DNA of 64,000 bases from Duncaniella dubosii (lineage in GTDB: Bacteria; Bacteroidota; Bacteroidia; Bacteroidales; Muribaculaceae). The DNA is taken from assembly GCF_004803915.1 (NCBI RefSeq), contig NZ_CP039396.1:2542001-2606000 (forward strand), in the 5' to 3' direction. Positions within the stretch are counted from its first letter, which is position 1. Each line of letters opens with the position of its first letter. The notes under the pieces were generated by a model, which searched no databases, was not told the origin of the DNA, and saw only the letters and a list, made by a program, of their open reading frames with translations. Shown piece by piece: positions 50,855 to 60,096 of the stretch. The position numbers and the translations under genes are program-made.

Positions 50855-51889
50855 ATGATCTACTTTCAGAACATCAACAGTCTGGCGGACCTGAAAAAGA
50901 AGTACCGTCGGCTCGCAATCGACAACCATCCCGACAAAGGTGGCAGCACGGAAACAATGCAGCGCATCAACTCCGAGTTTGAGAAGCTGTTTGCAGTATG
51001 GAAGGACGTCCCTGTGTCGCCGACATCGGATCTTAACGGATACGAGAACGACTATGGCGGAGCATCCGCCGGTGAATACACCCGCTATGTCTACAACGAA
51101 TACCGGTGGCGAGGCAGTAACTATAAAGGACAATCTTCACGGGAGATTGTAGAGATAATACGTAACTGGCTCAAGGAAACTTATCCGAAATACAAGTTCT
51201 CGGTAAGACGTGACGGATACAGTTCAATACACGTCACCCTAATGACTGCCGATTTCGAGGCATTCACAAAAGAGTCAGGATATATCCACTGTTCTATCAA
51301 TCATTACCGGGTTGAAAGAGAACAAGGATTGACAGACCGTGCCCGGGAGGTGATGACCAACGTAAAGGATTTTGTCATGTCGTACAACTATGACGACAGT
51401 GACCCTATGACCGACTACTTCTGCACCAACTTCTATCTTACTCTCGGCATCGGCAAATGGAGCAATCCCTACAAAGTCGTGCTTCCGAAACTCGGCATGA
51501 AAGGCCCGAAGCCAAAGACTTTCAGGCATCCCGAAGGTGCGGCGCACAAGGCTATCCGGCTGGCTCTTGAAAAAGGTCGATTCGACTTTGTGGAGAGTAT
51601 GCGACATTCCGGATACAAGGTCTACGGCTCGGACCACTACGGCTCAAAGGGCGAGCATTACTTCTGGCCGAAACAGTATTCAAGCGCCAAGTCCGCACAG
51701 AAACGCATCGACAAACTGGAAAAGGCAGGCATAATCTGCCGGTTGACCGGATATAACGGCGGCTGTATCCGTTTCATCGGCTACACTCCTGAAACGGAGC
51801 GTATGCTCCGGCAGGAAGAACTGGAATATAACGAAGCCCGTGAGAAATGGGAGTTGGAGAATGGCCCCCTATGTCCGGCTTCGGCATAA
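50855..51889 (+). CDS. J-domain protein with LPD29-like region (344 aa)
   Basis: Residues 1-50 form a short J domain with the HPD motif (LKKKYRRLAIDNHPDKGGSTETMQRINSEFEKLF). It would stimulate an Hsp70 ATPase. Residues 85-135 (EIVEIIRNWLKETYPKYKFSVRRDGYSSIHV) match the pattern of large polyvalent protein-associated domain 29. Near 230-300 is a third region rich in Lys and Gly. Polyvalent domains are typical of proteins delivered or used by mobile elements on entry. Complete. Confidence 0.75.
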   Translation: MIYFQNINSLADLKKKYRRLAIDNHPDKGGSTETMQRINSEFEKLFAVWKDVPVSPTSDLNGYENDYGGASAGEYTRYVYNEYRWRGSNYKGQSSREIVEIIRNWLKETYPKYKFSVRRDGYSSIHVTLMTADFEAFTKESGYIHCSINHYRVEREQGLTDRAREVMTNVKDFVMSYNYDDSDPMTDYFCTNFYLTLGIGKWSNPYKVVLPKLGMKGPKPKTFRHPEGAAHKAIRLALEKGRFDFVESMRHSGYKVYGSDHYGSKGEHYFWPKQYSSAKSAQKRIDKLEKAGIICRLTGYNGGCIRFIGYTPETERMLRQEELEYNEAREKWELENGPLCPASA

Positions 51890-51946
51890 CGAAACAATGA
51901 GGATTTCTGCTTTTTATGGGAATCCTCAAAAACCTAAAAAATTCTT

Positions 51947-52456
51947 ATGGCACAGGAGAACATGGGCGACTGGATGGAATATGCCCACGAATATGCGAAA
52001 GCCCAACGGGAGATGAAAATCGAAAAATGGGTCTGTATCACCATTGAATACCGGACGAAGGAACGGCAACGGGTTGTTTTGTTCCGCTATGACCCCCCGC
52101 GTGATATATATGAGCGGCGCCAATGGGTTGTCAGATGGCGCCATGCCCGACTCCTGTGCCAATATCCCAAAGAGAACGTTCAGACATATTTCTCATATTA
52201 TGACAGGCGCACCGGACTAAGCATGGATTTCGGCTCTGCCCTCTCCAGACTGTCTGCGGCGAAGGCCCAAATCACAATAGCCCGACGCAAGGAACAGGAA
52301 TATCTTGAATACCAGCGGCAGAACAATATGTTCTTCAATGAGGCGGAAGATGAAACGCTTGCAAAATTTCGCCGGAAACTGCAATCCAAGATCGAAAAAT
52401 ATACCGAACTTGAAAGAGAGGTTATACTATCGGTTCAAAATGTGAGGCTACAATGA
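51947..52456 (+). CDS. basic coiled-coil protein of unknown function (169 aa)
   Basis: Highly charged: YAHEYAKAQREMKIEKWVC, then RYDPPRDIYERRQWVVRWRHARLL, and a C-terminal coiled-coil region (RKEQEYLEYQRQNNM ... FRRKLQSKIEKYTELEREV). It is convergent with the RhuM gene and overlaps its end by nine bases. No family recognised. Confidence 0.55.
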   Translation: MAQENMGDWMEYAHEYAKAQREMKIEKWVCITIEYRTKERQRVVLFRYDPPRDIYERRQWVVRWRHARLLCQYPKENVQTYFSYYDRRTGLSMDFGSALSRLSAAKAQITIARRKEQEYLEYQRQNNMFFNEAEDETLAKFRRKLQSKIEKYTELEREVILSVQNVRLQ

Positions 52457-53311
52457 ATCCAAGATCATTTCCGGGGATGATTCCATCTTTGAAAACGCGA
52501 ATAGTTTCATACCGAGGTCTTTTATTGAGGCTCCTATGTGATAGAGGGTATCATCAATCACGATAAAACGGTCATGAATACGTTGAGCCTGTCTGACATC
52601 AATTGGAGCGTATTGGTCATTATGCCTTTCTATATCAAGTTGCAACTGGTGGTCTATCCGCTTGGTATAGATTGTAGCCAAAACTCCACGACTTCGTTTG
52701 TCAAGAAGCGTCAATACTGTTTCATCAATGTAATTGTCAATTAGGACAATGCGTTTCTTTGCTCGCTTCACAAGGTCGCATACAAATCCATAGGCATCGA
52801 ATATCTGTCCGTCAAAGAAGATGCCCTCTTTGGGAGGAAGTGATGTGCGGAGAAAGAAATCCACTTTTCCTGATAATTCCTTTATCTGGTTGTCATGCTC
52901 AGAAAGTCTATGGTCTATACGGCTTTCCATATAAAGCAAACGCTGATTTACGCTATAACCGCGTAACAAATGGTCTTTCAACACTTGCGTAACCCAGATG
53001 CGAAAAAGTGTCGCATTTCGACTATTCACTCGATAGCCAACGGATAGGATTGCATCCAAATTATAATACTTTGTCGTATAACGCTGATTACTATCGTTAC
53101 CCATATGTTCCAAAATGGAACATGTGCTATTTTCCTCTAATTCCCCGGACTTGTATATATTTGCCAAGTGTTTGGTTATAGCCGGTCGTTTTGTGCCAAA
53201 CAGGTCGGCAATCTGCTGTTGTGTCAACCATACGGTTTCATTCTCAAGCCTGACTTCAAGTGAAACAGAGGCATCAGGTTGGTATAGTATTATTTCGTTG
53301 TTTGTATCCAT
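52448..53311 (-). CDS. RhuM-family protein with C-terminal phospholipase D-like region
   Basis: EVRLENETVWLTQQQIADLFGTKRPAITKHLANI (residues 18-51) is the RhuM N-terminal DNA-binding pattern. YYNLDAILSVGYRVNSRNATLFRIWVTQVL (81-110) is its second block. The C-terminal KRIVLIDNYIDETVLTLL and RIHDRFIVIDDTLYHIGAS (about 245-263) look like a half phospholipase D site with Asp in place of the canonical Lys (H-x-R/K-F). Such proteins accompany defence and restriction islands. It may act as regulator of, or effector with, the two genes upstream. Confidence 0.75.
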   Translation of the reverse strand: MDTNNEIILYQPDASVSLEVRLENETVWLTQQQIADLFGTKRPAITKHLANIYKSGELEENSTCSILEHMGNDSNQRYTTKYYNLDAILSVGYRVNSRNATLFRIWVTQVLKDHLLRGYSVNQRLLYMESRIDHRLSEHDNQIKELSGKVDFFLRTSLPPKEGIFFDGQIFDAYGFVCDLVKRAKKRIVLIDNYIDETVLTLLDKRSRGVLATIYTKRIDHQLQLDIERHNDQYAPIDVRQAQRIHDRFIVIDDTLYHIGASIKDLGMKLFAFSKMESSPEMILDSL

Positions 53312-53494
53312 AGAGAGTGTTTTTAGATTCCAAAATTAACGAAAATAATCGGCATTTCAGTGAGTTATGATTGATATTCGCTATAATTCCACAAATTTCC
53401 AATATATTACTGTAAGAATAAATGAAATATCCGAATGGGCAATTTACAAATTTTACAATGTGCTATCGCACCTATGATATATTTAGCAACACTC

Positions 53495-54904
53495 CTATAA
53501 CATATCAAAATAAAGGTTCATAGCAATTAATGCACGAGAAAAATCATATTTATCCAGATCTTTTTTTACTTCATTAATAATACTAATGATACTTTGGCAA
53601 TTATCTCCAACTACAATCTTACCATCACCATCAATCAATGTCCTATCTTTTAGAAAATGTCCATCAATAGCACAATAGTATTGATACAGCAACAAGAATT
53701 TATATAAACTATATGCGTTCTCCGGAGTTTTGGAAGTTCGTGCAAACATTGGAGAAATAACCTCATATAGGGCAGACATTGAAATCTGTTTAGAATAAAT
53801 TTCTTGGAATATATCATCCTTAAAGCATTTTAACACAGCTAATGGGATACTTAAAAAGAAAGGCAAGGTATCATATCTATGTGTTTTGAATCCCATTCCA
53901 CACAGGATACAGACTTTCTCAATTTGGCGTAAAGACAACTTTTGTGTTTCTGAAACTGAGCCTATGATTTCACATAAATCTTGTACGGCATGAGATCTCA
54001 TAGTAGATGAGATGCCTAATTTTCTTAAAACACTATTACAGAATGTTTCATTATCTGCATAAGGCAATGAAACCTCAATATCAATAAACCGCCTCAGGTA
54101 TTCCTCCGCTTTAATGCCGTCACTACCAAAATACCCTCTTATAGAACTGCATAGTTGTTCTTTATCAATAGCAAGGACAAATATTAAATTAGGAGTAGAA
54201 AATAGGTGTTTGATTTTCTCAAGCAATGCTACTGAATACTTTGGATTACATCGGTCCAGTTCATCAACGAATATTATAACCGGATGCCCTGTTTCTTCAG
54301 CGATATAGTTAATATAAGCACTAAATGCTTCTTTAAAGTCATTAAAAGCATTTATTTCATTTACATAGTCAGATATGGCGGTTTCCTTATAACGATAGTG
54401 CGTTTCTTTAGCATCTTTATATGCTTTTACACCTTCATCAACTCCATCGACTAAATCACCGCCATTACCCATTGTAAATAGAGATATTATAGTCTTGGCT
54501 AATCCTTTCTTGGCAGGTTTTATCCCTTGTAAGGCACCTATAAGTTTATTAGCCGCTTCAATATGATTTTCGTTTTCATCTGGCAAAAAAGATTTTAAGC
54601 AAGATAAGACAGCCAAAATTGGGTCTTCAAAGTATTCATGCTCCCAAGCGTTTAATATTTCAGCACAATACGGTATCTCGCCCGGCTTAGTCAATGACAA
54701 CATATCACGCCACATATTAATAAATGTTGTCTTGCCACTTCCCCACGATGAGTTTATCGCTAATACAAGTCCACCGCTATATGTATCAATCACATTTGTA
54801 AGAGCTTCCGCAAAAGGCTTTCTCCCTAAAGCACAATTGGCAAAAGGATTTTCTTTGTCGGATTCTGTATTAAGAACAGAATGGATATTTTTACCTTCAA
54901 TCAT
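53495..54904 (-). CDS. KAP-family P-loop NTPase
   Basis: WGSGKTTFIN (54-63) is Walker A and VIIFVDELDRCNPK (209-222) is Walker B with the KAP DELDRC signature. The rest is helical, with no clear transmembrane pair between the motifs, so it is probably a soluble member. KAP NTPases often appear in bacterial anti-phage loci as AAA-like switches. It follows the TIR gene by 76 nt on the same strand. Strongly AT-rich, unlike the core genes. 469 aa, complete. Confidence 0.85.
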   Translation of the reverse strand: MIEGKNIHSVLNTESDKENPFANCALGRKPFAEALTNVIDTYSGGLVLAINSSWGSGKTTFINMWRDMLSLTKPGEIPYCAEILNAWEHEYFEDPILAVLSCLKSFLPDENENHIEAANKLIGALQGIKPAKKGLAKTIISLFTMGNGGDLVDGVDEGVKAYKDAKETHYRYKETAISDYVNEINAFNDFKEAFSAYINYIAEETGHPVIIFVDELDRCNPKYSVALLEKIKHLFSTPNLIFVLAIDKEQLCSSIRGYFGSDGIKAEEYLRRFIDIEVSLPYADNETFCNSVLRKLGISSTMRSHAVQDLCEIIGSVSETQKLSLRQIEKVCILCGMGFKTHRYDTLPFFLSIPLAVLKCFKDDIFQEIYSKQISMSALYEVISPMFARTSKTPENAYSLYKFLLLYQYYCAIDGHFLKDRTLIDGDGKIVVGDNCQSIISIINEVKKDLDKYDFSRALIAMNLYFDML

Positions 54905-54980
54905 AAAGATGTGTTTGTTTTCTATAAATCAAATCCATAAAAACATTACCTGCGGCTTTAATTAGATTTTACCACATAAT

Positions 54981-57281
54981 CTATGTCGTTGAATTAACAA
55001 TTTTTTTATACGTATCATCCATATTCTGCCTATGACAAATTTCACGAAACGCATCTAAGGTATAGTTAACATCTCTGCTATGACGAATTTTAAGTATCCC
55101 AACTAAATCACTTATAGCCTCTTGAATATTACGATATACAAAATATTTAAGTTCTGCCTCCATTGTAGGAATAATAACATCGTTATAGCTATATGATGTA
55201 TGACGCATATTTGTTATCAATGTTTGCAGAATTTCCTTGTCCGGATATTGACTCCTTACATAACACCTAAAATACGCTTCAATAAAATATGGACTACTAT
55301 TATCTTGACTGTAGCAGTGTTCAGCTAATTTAAGTGCATCATTATATCTGCCTTGTTTCATAAGACAAATAACCAATTCATGTTCTGCTTTGTAATATTT
55401 TCGAGAATTATTCCCAATTTTATATGAAAGTGCTTTTTCAAATTCCTGTTGAGCTTTAGGGTAATTCCCTCCGATGCGATGATAATATCCTAAGATAAAA
55501 TGGTATGAATAATCAGAAAAATGAGCTAATTCTTTAAATAGTTCTTTATCTTGTGTTTTGCAATAAGCCAAACACATCCAATACCGAATCGGATATATAA
55601 TGGTTTCATAATTATTACGTTTATAATCATATAGCACTTTATGTGCTATATTTATTACATTCTCATTATCTCCTTTTCTGTATAAGTCAATTATCACTTT
55701 TAAAGCATATGATGGAAGTATATAACTTGTTGAAGCTCGGAATATTGGATTCTTAATTTGCTCTTTTATTCTAAATAATTCCTGAGACAAATCGAGGCTA
55801 TCAGCATCAGAAAGGCTAATATAATTAGCGGAGAGTTCATTTATACGATCCTCGTACTCTTTCTTGATTTTTAGTCGTTGCCGATCAATATAATCAGAAA
55901 AAGCAGGACTTATTCGCATGTATTGATTACAAGAACCAAATGTTTCATAGATAGAATAAAATCTAAATGTTTCCAATATTTCATCAAGATTTGTCTTTGA
56001 ATAGATTTGCGAAAGGAAATCATAGCTAATAAAATCAAATCGGCACATTATCTGTAACACCTGTATCTGATCATGGTCTTTTGCAAAAACTTGATAAAGC
56101 ATATGCAGATCATTATCATACATGGCTTGAATATTCTTTAAATCTGTTTTTGCTGTGTGCAAGTCATCATTAGCGATATCGTCCACTATACAATATACTT
56201 GCTTGGGAAATCCTGATAAACTATTTATGAAAAAGTCTAAATCATCATCACTGCATTTAACACCTTTATTTTTAGCATAAGCGATAAATATTTCTTTAAG
56301 ATACTTTTTCCCTATCACATCAATATTATGAGCCTGCAATTTTGTATTTTCTCGTTTTTCTTTAGGTGACAAAGAACAACTTGAAGCAATGAATAACATT
56401 ACTTGTTTAACCAAATCAGGATGGTTAATAATGTCTTTAAACCAATCAGCAACAATACCATATGATGTAACGATACACTTGTTGTCAGTTATTCGTATGC
56501 GCTCATGATATGACTCAACCTTATTAATAAGCTCAACAGCCAAGTCTTGGCATATTTCAGCAGATGCCATCTTGTTCTTAAGTTCAGTCTTGTCGTATAC
56601 TTGAACAAAATCATTCAACTGTTCAATGAAATCTTCAATTGAATCATGATCACTCAAGGAAATATCATATAGATCATATGACGGATGAAGGTTTTTAGTC
56701 ATTCGTGTCACATATACTTCTCGTAACAATCGCTTTCGACCTATATGTGGAATACCAGTTACAATAATTGCTCGTCGATCTGTGTTCATACTTTTGTTAA
56801 GTTCGGATGTGATCTCGCTGACATCATTATCTCTTCCAAAGAATATGCGCGACATTGCATCCAAATTAGGTTCTGCTTTCCAAAGCACTTCACATACTCG
56901 ACGCCTAATAACTCTTGAAAGCATTAACGCATTTGTATATTTACTAGTAAGGTATTTGCGTATCCAATTTTTAATCCGAGTATCATTAATATCTGTATCG
57001 TCAATTAAAAATGGTATAAATTCTGCTTTTTGTGTATCAAGTAAGTTATCACGAAATCGAGATAATTCATACTTGCACCAATCTGAATTTAATGATTCGT
57101 TCGAAATCAGCATAACGAATACATTAGAATTGTCTAATGAATTATTTATTTCATCTTCTAAATTTCTTCCATTTTCAAATACAAATCGGTCTACGATAGC
57201 AAAATCTTTGCCAATATGATTTGCTACCTCATCAACAAAATCTTTTTGACTCCAGCTATGAGATAAGAATATTTTAATCAT
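54981..57281 (-). CDS. TIR-STAND-like protein with TPR C-terminus
   Basis: TIR domain, residues 1-125: IFLSHSWSQKDFVDEV, then DNSNVFVMLISNESLNSDWCKYELSRF, in which the WCxxE Glu (near 72) is the expected NADase catalytic residue. Residues 150-420 form an NTPase region with a degenerate P-loop GIPHIGRKRLL (176-186) and no acidic Walker B in CIVTSYGIVADW. Residues 560-740 are TPR-like helices (GNYPKAQQEFEKALSY, GRYNDALKLAEHCY). This is the sensor-switch-effector layout of TIR-based anti-phage proteins: TPRs recognise, TIR destroys NAD+ and stops growth. First gene of the block. Confidence 0.8.
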   Translation of the reverse strand: MIKIFLSHSWSQKDFVDEVANHIGKDFAIVDRFVFENGRNLEDEINNSLDNSNVFVMLISNESLNSDWCKYELSRFRDNLLDTQKAEFIPFLIDDTDINDTRIKNWIRKYLTSKYTNALMLSRVIRRRVCEVLWKAEPNLDAMSRIFFGRDNDVSEITSELNKSMNTDRRAIIVTGIPHIGRKRLLREVYVTRMTKNLHPSYDLYDISLSDHDSIEDFIEQLNDFVQVYDKTELKNKMASAEICQDLAVELINKVESYHERIRITDNKCIVTSYGIVADWFKDIINHPDLVKQVMLFIASSCSLSPKEKRENTKLQAHNIDVIGKKYLKEIFIAYAKNKGVKCSDDDLDFFINSLSGFPKQVYCIVDDIANDDLHTAKTDLKNIQAMYDNDLHMLYQVFAKDHDQIQVLQIMCRFDFISYDFLSQIYSKTNLDEILETFRFYSIYETFGSCNQYMRISPAFSDYIDRQRLKIKKEYEDRINELSANYISLSDADSLDLSQELFRIKEQIKNPIFRASTSYILPSYALKVIIDLYRKGDNENVINIAHKVLYDYKRNNYETIIYPIRYWMCLAYCKTQDKELFKELAHFSDYSYHFILGYYHRIGGNYPKAQQEFEKALSYKIGNNSRKYYKAEHELVICLMKQGRYNDALKLAEHCYSQDNSSPYFIEAYFRCYVRSQYPDKEILQTLITNMRHTSYSYNDVIIPTMEAELKYFVYRNIQEAISDLVGILKIRHSRDVNYTLDAFREICHRQNMDDTYKKIVNSTT

Positions 57282-57330
57282 AGTTAATGCCTTCTAATCA
57301 AACAGAATGAGTGTTTTACTATTATATTTG

Positions 57331-57338
57331 CAAAGGTA
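57331..57338 (-). promoter_or_regulatory. -7 promoter box TACCTTTG for the TIR/KAP block
   Basis: An exact TAnnTTTG on the minus strand, 49 nt before the TIR start codon at 57281. No good -33 box. Confidence 0.5.
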
Positions 57339-57428
57339 CTCATTTTTAGCGAGAAATGGACTATGAAACGTGAAATATCCCTTGAGAAATCCGGTTAATC
57401 GGAAACTTAAGGGACATTTGTTTTGAGA

Positions 57429-57638
57429 TTACGGAATGAAGAACAGGGCGAACTCGGTCTTGCGGCGTTTCAGCAGACCGGCGTGGCGTCTGCCCTTGTA
57501 TCGGCAATAGCTGATATACTACTGATAGATATTGCGGTTGCCGGCCTCTAATTTTCGGATAAGGGTGCTTTTCGGTATCCTGCCGGAACCCAACAGTCTG
57601 TATTCACCCACATTGTACGAGAGTACCGCAAGTAACAG
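57429..57638 (-). pseudogene. lysozyme gene remnant, C-terminal part
   Basis: On the minus strand it reads LLLAVLSYNVGEYRLLGSG followed by RIPKSTLIRKLEAGNRNIYQ. An in-frame TAG follows, then ISYCRYKGRRHAGLLKRRKTEF to the natural stop at 57429. This is the second half of a phage-type lysozyme of the kind carried by Bacteroidetes conjugative elements. It continues the fragment at 61468-61617 once the recombinase element is removed. The internal stop is an additional mutation. Confidence 0.75.
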
Positions 57639-57730
57639 TTATCCCAACTTCATTATTATCCCAACCAAAGAGGTATATATCCTGTAAAACAGATTATTAT
57701 ATACGATTATGGTTGGGATAATAATTTGAT
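57636..57730 (+). repeat. left 95-bp terminal inverted repeat of the RIT element
   Basis: Perfect inverted copy of 61347-61441. Inside are two direct copies of TTATCCCAAC and one inverted copy (GTTGGGATAA), probable recombinase-binding sites. Confidence 0.92.
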
Positions 57731-57758
57731 TGTCCAATCAAACTTTGTTGAGTTTTTG

Positions 57759-58790
57759 CTACTTCAGACCAAAGGCAGCTGCAAGAGATTTTTTGACTTT
57801 GGATGTTTTGTAATGCTTTTCAATGTTTTTTGTAGTGGCATCATCCATTATGGCAAGAGCCTTGATCATTTGTTCTTTGGATATGCCGACATACTTCATG
57901 GTCGTTTCGATACTTTCATGTCCGAGCAACCGTTGGATTTGTACGATGTTCACACCATCTTCCAGCCAGTGTGTCGCCCTTGCATGCCGCAAGCTATGAC
58001 AATGGAATTTGTCCGATACCATTGGTGATTTGGATGCATATAGTTTAAGACGTTTTGAGACTGCCTCCTGACATAGCTTCGTATTTCTCCTGCCGTTGAT
58101 TGGAAAGAACAGAAAGTCCGATGGAACAGGGGCTTTCCCATGGAACACGGATATATAATGACCGATGATTTTTGCCACGCTTTTTAGAAGATAGATGCAA
58201 CGGCGTTTGCTTCCCTTTCCTGTCACCCTTATGCACGGACTCTTACTGCCAAGAGCGATATCGGCTATTTTTAGTGAAAGTACTTCATCTACACGTGTTG
58301 CAGTGCTGTACATGACATTGAACAGGGCAAAATCTCTCTTGCCTGTTATGGAGCCTGTGTCTATTGATGCAAACAAGGCTTTTATTGTTTCCCTTGATAT
58401 GACCTCCGGCAGCTTTTTTACCGGACGTATCCTTTTTACCGATGTGATACTACATCCATACTTTATGAACGCGACATTTTTCCTAGATAAAAAAGCTATA
58501 AAGCTTCGCAAAGCCGCCAAACGCAGGTTGCAGGTTGACGGTGAACAGCCTTTTGCCTCTTTCATCCATGCAAGCCAATTTTCAATCGTGTCCACTCGGA
58601 AACAATCCCCGACAAGAGTCTCCCGCCTTATCCCCTTCACCGACTCCAGATAATCAAGGAAGAGTCCAAGTCCGTTCCTGTATGATCTGATTGCATTCCC
58701 GCTTAGGTTTCTCACTTCTGTCAGATAGTACCCTTGCCATTCATTGATGGCTTCCCCCACCATTATGTGTTCTTTAAGTTCCTTAGTCAT
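57759..58790 (-). CDS. RIT tyrosine recombinase, third gene (343 aa)
   Basis: A SAM-like N-terminal domain with NLSGNAIRSYRNGLGLFLDYL precedes the catalytic domain. First Arg in YSTATRVDEVLSLK, the beta-hairpin Lys in TGKGSKRRCIYL, His-Arg in HCHSLRHARATHWL, and His and Tyr in LLGHESIETTMKYVG. All catalytic positions are present. Last of three co-translated recombinases; its end lies 29 nt from the inverted repeat. Confidence 0.9.
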   Translation of the reverse strand: MTKELKEHIMVGEAINEWQGYYLTEVRNLSGNAIRSYRNGLGLFLDYLESVKGIRRETLVGDCFRVDTIENWLAWMKEAKGCSPSTCNLRLAALRSFIAFLSRKNVAFIKYGCSITSVKRIRPVKKLPEVISRETIKALFASIDTGSITGKRDFALFNVMYSTATRVDEVLSLKIADIALGSKSPCIRVTGKGSKRRCIYLLKSVAKIIGHYISVFHGKAPVPSDFLFFPINGRRNTKLCQEAVSKRLKLYASKSPMVSDKFHCHSLRHARATHWLEDGVNIVQIQRLLGHESIETTMKYVGISKEQMIKALAIMDDATTKNIEKHYKTSKVKKSLAAAFGLK

Positions 58791-60096
58791 TTTCGAAGTA
58801 TTTGTTTAACCCCGGCAGCAGTTCATCGTAAGCGGATCCGGTAACAGACTCCAGTTCTTCCGAGAACAGCGGCACGAGTTTGTAATAGTATATTGTATTC
58901 TGTAAATATCTGTGTCCCATAGATCTGCTGAGGCACACCAGCTTCCTGTCCCAATCAGAATTTGAACCGTCCCCGCACCATTTGTTGATGTTTGTCACCG
59001 CATAGTTGCTCCTCAGGTCATAAGCACGGGCATAATCATTACTGACCCGCTTCCACAGCTTTTTGAAGTTGGAGCTTACCCATGCGTCGGAATACGGTCT
59101 GTCGTATTCATTTGGAAAGAACGTCTTTCTTCCGGGCATGATGGCGTCCATTTTCTTGTCGTATATTTCCAGGGCCTGTCTCATGGATTCATGTAATGCC
59201 ACACGATGCTCATTATAGCCTTTCGTTTGGCAGATATTGATAACACCCGCTATCAGATCAACATTGCAACGTTCAAGAAGGCGGGCCTCGGTGGTTCGCA
59301 TGCCGGAACTGTATAGAAGCCGGAAGAATACCGGAAGTTCAAGCCGGACCAGCGACGCTCGGATGTCATTACATGTGGCTGATGGGGTGAACGAGTCTGC
59401 CTCCGCAAAGAACGCGGCCAATTCTTCCTGAGTGAACGGATGTGGCGTATACGTACAACGGTTGGCTCTAGGGGTGGTCAGAGGCAGTCGCAGTGCCGTG
59501 AACCCTCTGCCATTGGCAAACCTGACAAACTCACGGACGGCTCCGATCCTGTTGTTGCGGCTTTTTGCGGACTCTTTTTCTCCGCGCTTGCAGAAATCAT
59601 CAATAATGCAGGCTGTCAGCTTTTTAGCATTCGGATATTTTGATGCGCAGAACTCATTGAACCTTCGGAGCCTCTCCATTGTACGGCTATTGAGCCTGCC
59701 CGATGCCTCTATATGGGATTGGTAGGTCTCAAGCATCTTGGATATGATACTCGGACGGAACGGAAGCCCACAGACTTTGGGGCGTATAGGCTTATGTATA
59801 TAGCCGGGATCCGGAGGGTATGACGGCAACGAAAACCGCACCCCTGTTTCCGTGGCGATATGTCGGACCAGTCTTCTGATGATTATGCATCTGGCTCTGT
59901 GGGTATAGTATTTTTCACTATCGCGTCTGTGACTCCATTCGGCTATCAACATGTCGTTCATTACACCACCGTGTGATTCACAATAGCGTAGAAAGGACTT
60001 TAGATATATTCCGGTTGCATAATCCAGTCTCCCTTCCTTTGTCAGAAGATTTGTATATTCTTCAACAATACATCCGATATTCTTCATTTCATTCAT
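58783..60096 (-). CDS. RIT tyrosine recombinase, second gene (437 aa)
   Basis: The longest of the trio. Its extended N-terminal part (1-200) contains IHKPIRPKVCGLPFRP. Catalytic positions: Arg in LYSSGMRTTEARLL, Lys in QTKGYNEHRVAL, Arg in AYDLRSNYAVTN (the usual His before it is Asp), and His and Tyr in RSMGHRYLQNTIYYYKLVP. It overlaps the genes on both sides by 8 nt. A homologue, with the same TYTP..-T/REE start of the catalytic domain, is encoded at the right edge of the window. Confidence 0.88.
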   Translation of the reverse strand: MNEMKNIGCIVEEYTNLLTKEGRLDYATGIYLKSFLRYCESHGGVMNDMLIAEWSHRRDSEKYYTHRARCIIIRRLVRHIATETGVRFSLPSYPPDPGYIHKPIRPKVCGLPFRPSIISKMLETYQSHIEASGRLNSRTMERLRRFNEFCASKYPNAKKLTACIIDDFCKRGEKESAKSRNNRIGAVREFVRFANGRGFTALRLPLTTPRANRCTYTPHPFTQEELAAFFAEADSFTPSATCNDIRASLVRLELPVFFRLLYSSGMRTTEARLLERCNVDLIAGVINICQTKGYNEHRVALHESMRQALEIYDKKMDAIMPGRKTFFPNEYDRPYSDAWVSSNFKKLWKRVSNDYARAYDLRSNYAVTNINKWCGDGSNSDWDRKLVCLSRSMGHRYLQNTIYYYKLVPLFSEELESVTGSAYDELLPGLNKYFEND

